From NCBI GenBank assembly GCA_026315105.1, contig CM048751.1:335078649-335142648 (forward strand): 64,000 nucleotides of DNA, written 5' to 3'. Under the pieces are notes generated by a model that saw only the letters and a list, made by a program, of their open reading frames with translations, did not search any database and was not told where the DNA came from. Shown one piece after another: positions 54,346 through 64,000 of the stretch; the stretch's first letter is position 1, and the number at the start of each line of letters is the position of its first letter. The position numbers and the translations under genes are program-made. This DNA is from Locusta migratoria. Lineage: Eukaryota; Arthropoda; Insecta; Orthoptera; Acrididae.

Positions 54346-55430
54346 TTTGGTTGGCTGAGGAATGAATCTTGAAGTTGAAGTTTTGATTGTCATTATCTCC
54401 AGAGGAATTAGATTCCTCATTTTCTCATTGTCTTTTCTTCTTCTACCTCTTAAAATCAATTTTTAAATACTATATGAAGGCAAAATTCTTATATAATTCA
54501 ACATATAACAGCCATGAACTAATTTCGTGTTAGTAGTTATTGAGACCCAATGTTCTAAAATTGACACCACCCATTGTACATTTGTCTCCCTTCTAAACAC
54601 AAAACCGTACAAAATTTGTTGTTATGGCAAAATATTCTTCATAGTTTGATAGGAAACATATTTACTTTGAAAAACAACTTATTATTTAAGTTAGTAAATT
54701 TATCATTTACCTGGATCCAAAAAACGCATGTTCCGTTTTTCGCGCCCCGACTGATAACATCTATGACAATGACGCGCGTGATTCGTGAATCATGTAATAA
54801 GATAGTTAAGTGTTTGTGAATTTCTGTTATACAGATGTTGCTTTCTGTATAGGAACAGTGAATCATTAATAAAAGAAGAAAAGCCACTGGCATCCCGAAA
54901 TTTGGTGATATACTTCATTATAGGATCAAAGCCAAGCCGCATTATATAACTATTTCAGCTTCAAATCAAGAAACAACGGATCCACGACCTGAGTGCTGGT
55001 TCTGCACAGGGGACAACAGCAGCGAAGAAAAAAAAAAAAACAGGTTGGTGAAAAGAAACCCTTGTCTTCATACCCTGACGATGTACGAATCGATATGGCC
55101 CATCACGTGCACTGCTTTTTTCTATCACAAATACAAACATTGGCACGAAGTGTCAGGACCGAGGGTAGAAAAATGGAAAAAAGTTGGAACCTAAACTACT
55201 CATTTTCAAATAATTAACTTCCTCGAACGAGAAAGATATTACCCCCATTTTTTTCTCCTTTAATCCCGCTGTACGTTCCGTAGATTGCTACACGAGCCTA
55301 ACAAAAGTGTAAACAATCACACATCAGCATTGCCAATTCAACGGAGTGATTAAAAGAACCGATAAGTTCCTTTGATAACATTAGGAAGGAAGTTAACTTC
55401 TTGTGTTGACTGTCAATGCTTATAAGGTCA
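54346..55430. other. AT-rich stretch, possibly the rest of the piggyBac element
   Basis: Short minus-strand frames (54639-54893, 54961-55146) have no recognised motif. A run of A at 55027-55042. Confidence 0.35.
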
Positions 55431-55434
55431 ATTC

Positions 55435-55750
55435 CGATGTTTGATGGAACCCCCATTGTTACTTTGTGTCAGGAGGGATTATCATCAAGGGAAATACCCA
55501 AACGTCAGCGACCTTTTCTGAAATAGAGGGGGTACAGCGATGCAGGACGTTCCTCGCTCTGGCCACCCAAAGGCTACCATAGCAGCTGATAACCATTAAT
55601 TAGGGATTTCAGCTCGAGGAAACCCTGAGAGAAACGCCAACCTCCTGAAGAATAATTCTCGTGCATCACAGGACGTCTTGCTTCTACTCAAACAGAACGC
55701 AATAGGATGCATCTTCACTCATGACGTCCTTGGCTAAGTCCTGCTATCAC
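55435..55750 (+). pseudogene. Tc1-like transposase, N-terminal remnant
   Basis: Translation near 55540 gives DVPRSGHPKATIAADN, then SARGNPERNANLL: the second helix-turn-helix and GRPR-like linker of Tc1 transposases. It is continuous in family and orientation with the DDE remnant at 57815-58235; a 2-kb foldback separates them. Confidence 0.6.
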
Positions 55751-56033
55751 ACAAGCAGCCCACATAGGTATCGGATTTTAGAACTTCATTATATTGATGG
55801 TACGTGAAGTTCATAACTTAAATAACAATCAACCGAAGAATTTCGTCGCAACTCTCAAAAATTCTCGAGAAAATCGACTTTGAAATTTTGAAAAGTGCAC
55901 GTAAGTATTAATAATAAAAACGCTTGGAATATCTGTCGGATTATCTCAGGTGGTAGCGTAGTAGCCTCACAACCATATAGTCGGTGATTCGAAATATATA
56001 TATATATATATTTCCTTTTCGAAATCAGATATT

Positions 56034-56970
56034 CAGGGTGTTACAAAAAGGTACGGCTAAACTTTCAGGAAACATTCCTCACACACAAGGAAAAAATGTT
56101 ATGTTGACATTTGTCCGGAAACGCTTAATTTCCATGTTAGAGGTGATTTTAGTATTTCTATTTAAATGTAAATTGAAATAATTCGTGCAGACAATTGTCA
56201 AAATACTCAATTGTTTCGTTAGTTTGTACTGTACTTCCTCGATTCACCGCCAATTGGCTCAATTAAAGGAAGGTAACGTTGACTTCAGTGCTTGTGTTGA
56301 CAAGCAACTCATTGCTCTACAGTACTAGCAACAAGCACATCAGTACGTAGCATCAACTGGTTAGTGTTAATCAAGAACGTGGTTTTGCAGTCAGTGCAAT
56401 GTTTACAAATGCGGAATTGGCAGATGCACATTTGATGTATGAATTAGCACGTGGCAATAGCCGTGGTCCGGTACGTTTATATGGAGACAGATTCCCAGAA
56501 CGAGAGTGTTCCGACAGGAAGACGTTCGAAGCAATTGATCGACGTCTTAGGGAGAACGGAACATTCCAGCCTATGACTCGCGACTGGGGAAGACCTAGAA
56601 CGACGAGGACACCTGAAATGGACGGGGCCATTATTCGTGCAGTTGACGATAACCCTAATGTCAGCGTCAGAGAAGTTGCTGCTCCACAAGGTAACGTTGA
56701 CCACGTCAGTGTATGGAGAGTGCTATGGGAGAACAAGTTGTTTCCGTACCATGTACAGCGTGTGCAACCACTATCAGCAGCTGATTGACCTCCACGGGTA
56801 CACTCTGCGAATAGTTCATCCAACAATGTGTCACTCCTCATTCCAGTGTAAAATGAGCTGTAACATGGAAGTTAAGCGTTTTCGGACACATGTCAATATA
56901 ACATATTTTCTTTCTTTCTTTGTGAGGAATGTTTCCTTAAAGTTTGGCCGTACCTTTTTGTAACACCCTG
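56034..56970 (+). mobile_element. Internally deleted mariner/Tc-type transposon
   Basis: Terminal inverted repeats of about 48 bp: CAGGGTGTTACAAAAAGGTACGG at 56034 and its complement ending at 56970, extending to AGGAAACATTCCTCAC. Total length 937 bp. It encodes only the N-terminal half of a transposase (see the frame at 56399). The DDE domain is absent, and the 180 bp after the stop are non-coding. Confidence 0.88.
56399..56788 (+). CDS. Transposase DNA-binding-domain-only frame
   Basis: A 129-codon frame with an N-terminal helix-turn-helix type region (ELADAHLMYELARGNSRG, LYGDRFPER, TFEAIDRRLRENGTF), the linker GRPRTTRTPE and a second helix-turn-helix (NVSVREVAAPQ, VSVWRVLWENKLFPYHVQRVQ). 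This is the usual N-terminal half of mariner-superfamily transposases of the DUF4817-containing type. It stops just where the catalytic half should begin. The frame has no internal stop. It would bind the terminal repeats if expressed, but cannot cut. Confidence 0.75.
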   Translation: MFTNAELADAHLMYELARGNSRGPVRLYGDRFPERECSDRKTFEAIDRRLRENGTFQPMTRDWGRPRTTRTPEMDGAIIRAVDDNPNVSVREVAAPQGNVDHVSVWRVLWENKLFPYHVQRVQPLSAAD

Positions 56971-57453
56971 TATAACACATTTGGGATCTATAATTTCACG
57001 CGTTTTGTCAGTATTTGTTTGTGTGTATGTAGACCACTTGAAAACCTTTTCGTCACGTAAAACGATGGTTAACTTCTTAGGAAACCATTAATAGCTAGGA
57101 AGATGAATTTCCAAATACAGTGTCGTAGAGCTTCACAAACTGAACTATCAAAGACTACCGTCGTCAAATAAAAGTGAAGCCAATAGTGTAAAAAACCTAA
57201 CTTATGTTGTTTTATTGAATATCATTATTGACAAAATTCCATAAAATATAAAAAATTACATATAAACCAAAACATGTACACTTTCCTTAAAAATTACCAT
57301 TAGATATTACAATTGTGTAAGTATTCGAACACAGCGTAAAATGAAATTGATATGACTGAGTTTGAACCATCCATCCCACGTGTGGAACGCCAGAACGCAA
57401 CCACCTAAACTACATCAACATTTGCTGCAATCGTTTTAATTATTGGTACTTCG

Positions 57454-57647
57454 CCGGCCGCGGTGGCCGAGGGGACTGAGGCGCTCCAGTCACGGTCTGC
57501 ACGGCCACTACGGTTGGGGATTCGAATCCCCCCTCGGGCATGGATATTTGTGCCGTCCTTAGTCTTAGCTAGTTCATAAGTAGCTTGTAAGCTTAGGGAC
57601 TGATGACCCCGTAGTTAAGTCCCATAAGTTCTACAAGCATTTGAAAC
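57454..57647 (+). mobile_element. tRNA-derived SINE (family A)
   Basis: Complete copy. ATTGGTACTTCG at 57442-57453 and 57648-57659 is a perfect 12-bp target duplication. It splits the right arm of the foldback. Confidence 0.94.
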
Positions 57648-57814
57648 ATTGGTACTTCGTGTACTTTGGAAAACTTTAAAGTCGATTTTCTTGAAATTTT
57701 TTGAGAGTTGCGTCCAATGGCTTTGGCTGATTGGTATTTAAGTTCTGAACTTCACGTATCACAAATATAAAGAAATTCTAAAATCCGATACTCATGTGGT
57801 CTCCTTGTAAAGAC

Positions 57815-58235
57815 ACCATGCGACCCAATAGCATGGGCCCAGTAGCATGCCGAATGGACTCGTCATAATTGGCTTCAAGTGCTATTCCCAGACAATCGTC
57901 GCAGACGTGTTTGCAGGCAACCTGAACGTTTTAGAAACACCGTCCACAGAGTGCAGAAAGGTGGTAGTTCCCTGATGTTTTGGGGTCGCATTATGTGGGG
58001 TACTGTACACCACTGTTGTGTGTAAAATGCAACAGAACAGCTATACTGTACAGGGATGACAGCCTCAGAAGTCTAGTGCAGCCACATCGACAGCATTTCT
58101 GTGTGGGATTCGCTTTAATGGACGACAATTATCGCACTCATCGTGCACACCTTATGACTGAAAACGACATCGCAAGATTGGATGTTCAGCATGTACTCCA
58201 GATATGGACACTATGAAACAAATCTGGGATACGTG
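57815..58235 (+). pseudogene. Tc1-like transposase, DDE-domain remnant
   Basis: Frames give RRRVCRQPERF, VQKGGSSLMFWGRIMWG (region after the first Asp) and FALMDDNYRTHRAHL (second Asp, DDN motif). Frameshifts occur; the last catalytic Glu block is missing. It lines up with 55435-55750 as the other half of one gene. Confidence 0.72.
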
Positions 58236-58264
58236 GGAAATGTCTTTTTTTTTTTGGACGACCC

Positions 58265-58527
58265 ACTAACTAATGTGACAAGGAGACCACGTAGGTATCG
58301 GATTTTAGAATTTCTTGATATTTCTGTTACGTGAAGTTCAGGACTTAAATAAGAATCCGCCAAAGCCATTCGACGCACCTCTCAAGAACTCTCGAGAAAA
58401 TGGACTTCGAAAATTTTCAAAAAACATGTACTTACCAAGAATTAAGTCTTTGTAGGTCAGGTGGTAGCGTTCTGGCTTCACAGTTATAGAATGCTGGGAT
58501 CGAATCCCATGTGATAGAATATTTTTA
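58265..58527 (+). repeat. Additional copy of the foldback arm with tRNA-like segment
   Basis: GGAGACCACGTAGGTATCGGATTTTAGAATTTC through CTCGAGAAAATGGACTTCG matches 55752-55880. Then TAGGTCAGGTGGTAGCGTTCTGGC and GCTGGGATCGAATCCCATG form a recognisable tRNA-like head. Confidence 0.7.
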
Positions 58528-58975
58528 TTGATAGATCTGAAGCATTGAATTAAAATTTGTGGTGCGGCCGGGAATCGAACCCGGACCTCCATGCTTACTA
58601 GGCAGACGTCATAAGCGTTAGACTACCACACCACCAATGATTAAGGCGCCTTGGAATAGTCTATGTACGATTTCCCCCCACAACGCAAACTTTAATTCAG
58701 CTTCTTTGTTCCAAAGATAATTGCCACTACTGCCAAGGGTCTCCATGCAGCGGAATAGCACCTCAGCAATGGACATTGTGGAACAATCCTGTTATGGTGA
58801 TATAAATATCAATTAATACAAATAAAGAATCCCAGAGACGGATTTACGTAAGCATGGAGGTCCGGGTTCGATTCCCGGCCGCACCACAAATTTTAATTCA
58901 ATGTTTCAGATCTATCAATAATGTCTTTGACATATTTGAGACGTAAATCAGTCTCTGGGATTCTTAACAAAAGGT
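58528..58975 (-). mobile_element. tRNA-Thr-like SINE (family B) in foldback form
   Basis: A minus-strand copy at 58538-58800 (GTGGTGTGGTAGTCTAACGC, B-box GGGTTCGATTCCCGGCCGCACCACA) faces a + strand partial copy at 58849-58930 carrying the same GTAAGCATGGAGGTCCGGGTTCGATTCCCGGCCGCACCACA 3' half. Outer sequences GATAGATCTGAAGCATTGAATT and its complement pair. A second inverted pair, AAGAATCCCAGAGAC and GTCTCTGGGATTCTT, brackets the partial copy. The T-arm is perfectly paired. Confidence 0.75.
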
Positions 58976-59044
58976 TTCAACACTGTTAAAGCGACCACCA
59001 TGTTCTCATTCCGCAAGCCTCTCTTCATGATGCTTGGCGGAATA

Positions 59045-59915
59045 TTATCATTTTCTATCTATATAAATGATGTGATGGACAGAGTTGTAATTTGTGGCTG
59101 TTTGCCGATGATGCTGTGGTGTATGGGAGGATGTCGTCTTTAATTGACTGTAATAGCATTCAGGATGACTTAGACAAAATTTCTAGTTGGTGCGAAGAAT
59201 GGCAGCTAGCTCTCAATGTAGAAAAATGTAAGGTGATGCGAATGAGTAGGAAAAACAATCCTATAATGTTCGAATACAGAATTAGTAGTGAGCTTCTTGA
59301 TGCTGTCGCGTTGTTCAAATATCTAGGCGTAACATTGCAGAGCGATATGAAATGGAACGAACATGTAAGGACAGTTGTAAGGCGGACAGCCGACTTCGGT
59401 TTATTGGGAAAATTTTGAGAAGATGTACTTCATCTGTAAAGGAAACCGCGTATAAAACACTTGTACGACCAAGTCTTGAGTATTGCTCAAGTGTTTCGGA
59501 CCCGCAGCAGGTCAGTTTAAAGGAGGACATAGTAGCAGTTCAGAGGCGAGCAGCTAGGTTTGTTACTGTTAGGTTCGACCAATGCGCGGTGTCACGTAAA
59601 TGTTCCGGCAAATCAATTGGGGATCGCTGGAGGAAACACGACGTTCTTTTCGTGAATTTATGTTGAGGAAATTTAGATGGCCGGAATTTGAAGTTGAGAG
59701 TATTACGATCTTGCTGCCGCCTACTGTTATTTCGCGTAGTGATCAAAAAACAAGATGAGAAAAATTAGGGCTCGTACGGAGGCATATAGGCATTCTTTTT
59801 TTCCTCGTTCTATTTGGGAGTGGAATAGGAAAGGAAATGCCTAGTAGTGGTACAGTGTACCCTCCACCACGCACCTAACGGTGGACTGCGGAGTAGGTAT
59901 GTATATGTATTGCAT
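59045..59915 (+). pseudogene. CR1/L2-like LINE fragment including the RT active site
   Basis: Frames give YINDVMDRVV, LFADDAVVYG (FADD at 59101-59112), DDLDKISSWCEEWQLALN, FKYLGVTLQSDMKWNEHV, then after a frameshift VKETAYKTLVRPSLEYCSS and VQRRAARFVTVRFD. It is the same family as 3176, with the same end (TAGTGGTACAGTGTACCCTCC, then GTAGGTATGTATATGTAT). It is 5' truncated within RT and has several frameshifts. Confidence 0.85.
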
Positions 59916-60766
59916 CAGTATTACCTCAAAACCGAGCGCCACCGCATTGGTGCACGTTTACATACCTTGGCTCCGGAGGCGGATATACCTACTTAAAATT
60001 ATCGATGGTCATTTTATAAAATCGATATCCTCCGACCCAACGTTAGCAGCTTGGTAGCGCTGAACGTTTGCCAGCCAACGGCACGTCTAACAGCGGACAG
60101 GCTGTTACCCTGCAGGCCATGTCAAGGCCGTCCTCAATTTCCGGCCTCAGCAGGGGCAAGGTAGCAGGGGCTGTTAATGGTGCACGCACTTCTGACGTCG
60201 CCGCAGAATGCCGCTGGACGACAACTAGGATCGCGGTGTGCACGTCAGTTTCGGTGACGGATAGCGCTTTTACCTGTTAACGTATAGTTGGATACTTACA
60301 TACTATCGAGAACTTCATCTGTTTGATTCGACAATTTTCCTATGGCAACAAAAACGACTAGAGAATTGTACAATACAGATACACTCCGATCATTCAGAAC
60401 ATTATGTCCACTTTTGGCACGGATAAATACGGCAGCTCTTCTTGGCATGAAAGCTGTGAAGTCTTGGTAAGGAAGCAACTACAGAAGAACACGATACCGT
60501 ATTTAAAATTTATCATGCATTGAAATATGTCTGTGAATAAATGTTTATAAAATTGAATACGATTGCACCATCTACCAAATCGGTTATCAAAATCTTATTT
60601 CATGTCACAATCGTTTTTAAAGTACACAAACTTGTTGAAAGCAATTGTTTACGGTTATTTATGATGTTTATCACAATGTCAGTAATGATATAGTCTAAAA
60701 CAACTAATCATTCAATATTTACATGTCACCATACTCTATCTATATCCATAAAATGTTATGTGTATA
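59916..60766. other. Stretch without recognised element
   Basis: 60060-60260 is GC-richer (CAGCAGGGGCAAGGTAGCAGGGG) with short frames on both strands that I do not recognise. The rest is AT-rich. Confidence 0.4.
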
Positions 60767-60955
60767 GTCGCGGCGAATTAGTCGTGCGTGCTGGAGCGCC
60801 TTGTTGCGGTGCGCGTGGCTGGGTTCGAATCCCCTCTCGGGCATGGATGTTTGTGCCGTCTTCAGTATAAGGTTGTTCATAAGTAGTTTGTAAGTTTAGG
60901 GACTGATGACCCCGTATTGAGTCCCATAAGCTCTACAAACATTTGAACATTTTTG
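60767..60955 (+). mobile_element. tRNA-derived SINE (family A), diverged head
   Basis: The body CCTCTCGGGCATGGATGTTTGTGCCGTC to CAAACATTTGAACATTTT is typical. The head is scrambled (AGTCGCGGCGAATTAGTCGTGCG), but the B-box GGGTTCGAATCCCC is kept. ATGTGTATA at 60758-60766 and 60956-60964 is a 9-bp target duplication. Confidence 0.85.
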
Positions 60956-60964
60956 ATGTGTATA

Positions 60965-61998
60965 TGTATGTACGTATGTTCCCTATAGACTCCTTGATGA
61001 CATCTTCAGGAAATCTTTGTATAAGCCCAGCCGGTGAGCCTGTGAGGTTAAGATATTTATTTATTTTAAAAATGTAACGTGAAAAATTTAACCATAATTA
61101 CTCTTTAAAAAATCTACTTACTGGAGTCAATTGCAGTTCATGATACGACCCGTTTATCTTTGAGCAATGACGTCATATCTGAGAGAAGAACGATAGGTTG
61201 TTTACAAACAGAAGATACATTATAGATTACGATGTTATATTTAAGTAGTGATATGTAGTATCTCTCTGATAGAGGAGAGATTTTTTTTCCTTTCTTGAAA
61301 AGTGTGCGACGAAGACGTGAACTTTTGGTCTCAGACTTATGATCGATGGTACATTCTGCTGTAGTAACCTGTAATTTACGAGGATAATTACACACATATT
61401 ATTTATTATCTACAGTAGATTAGTATTACGATATTATCCCTCACATTTATATTCGTTGATAGTGTTTGTTTTGGTAGTTGGTATATCTATGTAGCATATC
61501 TTGTGAGACTCACATATGACGTGATTGGACAAAACCGACGAGTTGTAGCGCGGTCTTCAGTTATGCCATTTACTCTTTCACTTGTCAAATTTACCATAGT
61601 TTAGAAAATGCCTCTACAGTTTATTACGTTCAACATAAAATGATTCAACACTATGAGTACGAAGCTTATAAAATCCCCAGCGTGTTTAATCAATGTTTAC
61701 ATACAAATTATCAGAGTCTAACAGGTACGTCGAAGCTTATGTGCAGCAATTGGAATGACAGTACCACCCCTAGTGGAGAAACAGCCGACAGTAGCAGAAC
61801 AATCAATGTACAGTCCATTGAGCTTCCAGTCTTATGACGAACGGTCACGGAAGCGACTCTAGCGCTCCAAGTGGCAGTAAGAGAAGAATGGTACAATACA
61901 ATCAGAGAACTTACCACTTCTAATTTTGTTATTGCCAAAAGTCCCAGTCACTAAATGTAGTAATAAATTTTCCAATATGAATAGGCAATTGAAATTAA
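60965..61998. other. AT-rich stretch without recognised element
   Basis: No coding frame or repeat I recognise. Confidence 0.4.
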
Positions 61999-62087
61999 AG
62001 TGCCGCGGTGGAGTAGCCGAGCGGTCTAAGGCTCCTCGCTGCGGAGCACGCGGTTGCTCGCTGTGGAAGTTAGTGTCCTCCCTGCGC

Positions 62088-62127
<40 letters not shown>

Positions 62128-62216
62128 GTCCTTACGTTAGTTTTCCTTATTTTAAGTAGTTTGTAAGCTACGGACTGATGACCACGCAGTTTGGTCCGAT
62201 AGATATACAAACATCT
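61999..62216 (+). mobile_element. SINE with tRNA-Leu/Ser-like head and (GT)n
   Basis: GCCGCGGTGGAGTAGCCGAGCGGTCTAAGGCTCCTCGCTGCGGAGC is a good type II tRNA-like 5' half. The B-box region is decayed (GAAGTTAGTGTCCTCC). A (GT)n block at 62090-62126 follows, then TTTTAAGTAGTTTGTAAGCTACGGACTGATGACC, a tail shared with family A. Related copies: 10881, 31481. Confidence 0.75.
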
Positions 62217-62250
62217 GATTTAGAAATTAGAGTAACAGTCCTTCTACTGA

Positions 62251-63132
62251 CCCTCCATAAGTGAGAAAGTTTAGGTACCAAATGTAGTAAGGTCGGTCTC
62301 TGAGACCATCAGAATAAAACAACTGATTGACATAGTGTTTATTAATATTTCGTTTACAAGCAGCGATAAATTGTTACTCAGTCATTTCCTTTATGTTTGT
62401 GTTTTGCAGTAAATAAACCATATACAATTAATACGGAAATGTTTTTCAGCTAATTAAAAAGTAGTACTTTGCAAAGATTAAAATGATATTCCGTTGGTTA
62501 GATATCTTTAGTATAACTCCAGAATATATAACAAATTTGAATTTTTTGAAAACAAAACTTAAAAAATAACAGCACGGTTACTAATGTAATAACATTTCAC
62601 ACTCACTTACAATCTTTGCACAAAACTTTAATATGTCGAAGACACATGTATTTTTTGCAGTTCGTGTCTTCTCCCTTTACCTCTAAGGCGTCTCCTTCAC
62701 CAAATTCATCTTTTTGTTCAGATTCTTTCAGAGCTTTTCCGGTAACTTTCTGATACCTTCACTTTCTCTCTCGAAGTCCGTTATTTATCTTTTCTTTATA
62801 AAGCTAAGTAATTATTAAAAACATCTTAAAGTTATGGCAACATAAAACATACAAATACTAATTACACTGAAAAGATACGGAGATACGTTCACCTTATAAG
62901 TGACTGCTGCCGGCAATTTTTTAGCACTACAGTGTTAGTGTGGTCGGTCTAGGGGATGGAACAATACCGTCCTCACTGTATCGACAATCAGTACGCACAT
63001 AATTTGAGACATGTAAGGCATCGCTAATAAGGAAGGTACATGGCATAACACCTCACACAACCCATTATTACAAAAAATAATTAACATTTTTGATCCAGTC
63101 GGTCTATGAGACCGCGCCTCACTAAAGGAGGG
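62251..63132 (-). pseudogene. piggyBac-like remnant with palindromic subterminal motifs
   Basis: Ends CCCTCCATAAGTGAG (62251) and CTCACTAAAGGAGGG (to 63132) are inverted with three mismatches. Near each end is a GGTCTCTGAGACC or GGTCTATGAGACC palindrome. The minus strand at about 62600-62695 reads GEDTNCKKYMCLRHIKVLC and then KDCK before a stop, a CxxxxC...H...CxxC tail like that of piggyBac transposases. The catalytic part is deleted. The flanking TTAA is not preserved (TTTA on the right), so the boundaries are tentative. Confidence 0.5.
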
Positions 63133-64000
63133 TTTATTAGTATTTGGTAATAAAATTAATTTTCAACTCTTTGTCACCACCCGGAATGCCACCCCATTAT
63201 TAACATTGAAGGTTGGATCACCGGTAATGCTCTTTCGCAACTTAACCGAACCCAAGTTGTAGAACGGAAACAGATTGAACATTAAAATTTTTGAAACTAA
63301 ATTAAATCGGGTCAACAGTCGTCGGCGACAGATTGCAAGGCGAAGATGTACGGATTCCACACATACCGACGAATCTCAACAGTTTGAAAATCGACTTCAA
63401 GCAACTCCATTTCCCTTTGCGTCTTGTATTTGCTATTGCAATCAGCAGTGTACAATTCCGATAGCTGACTATTAGTGGCTTGAAATTTGCAACATTCATG
63501 CTATTCACACGGTAAGTTGTATGTGGGCGCACCACAAAATTTAAATGTTCTTACTCCAGGTATAAAAATAAACAAATAAATAAAGAATAAATAAAAAAAA
63601 CACCTCCGTCAAACGATCTTATCCGTCAATCAATCAGAAGTGACCTTCTGTAATAATTAGTGATATCCGTCTAGGGCGGGGGCGGATTATAATTAAAAAC
63701 AGATTCACAAAATGTTATTTCGATGTAAATGATGTAATATTTTGTAAATCCCACTAAACGTAGTATGTAAACAAACACTACTAAATTCAACATCATAACC
63801 TATACTAAACGTCTGCCAGATTAACAATTTCTTTTATTTACGAAAAACACATTGCTATTGAAAAGTCCACTCTATACTTTGTTTTTCTTATATCAACGCA
63901 CCTTCACAAAAATGTTATTTTTAATGTAATTATCTCGACTTAAAAACAAACATTGTACTTCAATTTTTTGTGTTTAATAAAAGAAAATGTAAGATATTAA
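63133..64000. other. AT-rich right edge, no recognised element
   Basis: Short frames around 63163-63535 on both strands match nothing I know. AATAAATAAATAAAGAATAAAT near 63565-63595. Confidence 0.4.

Larger units (their letters stand above)
55752..57813. mobile_element. Foldback element with long inverted arms, inserted in the Tc1-like gene
   Basis: The left arm 55760-55995 starts CACATAGGTATCGGATTTTAGAA. The right arm, about 57330-57425 plus 57650-57810, is its inverse, ending TTCTAAAATCCGATACTCATGTGG. Both include TCGAGAAAATCGACTTT-like blocks and a decayed tRNA-like segment (TCAGGTGGTAGCGTAGTAGCCTC). A further copy of one arm lies at 58265-58525 with B-box GGGATCGAATCCC. The interior holds a mariner-type element (56034-56970), and the right arm is split by a SINE. 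Confidence 0.7.

Overview
The window looks like intergenic and intronic DNA from a large, repeat-rich insect genome. An orthopteran such as a locust or grasshopper is most likely. That placement is inference, based on kilobase-scale introns packed with tRNA-derived SINEs, RTE, CR1/L2-like and Penelope-like retroelements, and piggyBac, Tc1/mariner and Helitron DNA transposons. There are no prokaryotic features, and almost every long open frame belongs to a mobile element.

One host gene is readable. It is a chymotrypsin-fold serine protease homologue on the + strand in six recognisable coding exons (4193-4291, 7052-7191, 10780-10868, 18684-18790, 28328-28521, 30847-30999) with matching splice phases over 27 kb. 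The first exon, expected to carry the start codon and signal peptide, was not found and may lie upstream. Catalytic His is replaced by Gln and catalytic Ser by Ile, while Asp and all six core cysteines are kept. The product should be a secreted, cleavable but inactive pseudoprotease.

Layout: 1-1510 is a tandem array of about 302-bp units with a tRNA-like core, ending in an inverted arm. 3.2-31.1 kb is the protease gene, whose introns hold LINE fragments, several SINE families, a Helitron, a 5'-truncated RTE with target duplication, a Penelope-like foldback, a SINE split by a piggyBac-type MITE, a truncated Tc1 element and a 1.1-kb tRNA-like hairpin. 31.7-34.9 kb is a minus-strand LINE with reverse transcriptase and RNase H. 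About 34.6-42.7 kb is a giant imperfect palindrome (arms about 3.5 kb, spacer about 1 kb). 42.9-45.0 kb is a Gypsy-type LTR element that lost everything except integrase. 45.4-47.1 kb has a Tc1 fragment and a GC-rich, CpG-rich block. 47.1-53.0 kb is a Penelope-like fragment, a decayed DDE transposase gene split by a SINE, and a nearly full-length RTE element. 53.9-58.5 kb holds piggyBac, Tc1 and mariner-type remnants nested in each other. 58.5-64 kb has a tRNA-Thr-like foldback, a LINE fragment, two more SINEs and a second piggyBac-like remnant.

The elements do not work together as a pathway; the interest is in how they are nested. Perfect target-site duplications allow several insertions to be ordered. 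The same architecture, a tRNA-like repeat in head-to-head inverted copies, recurs at several unrelated loci.
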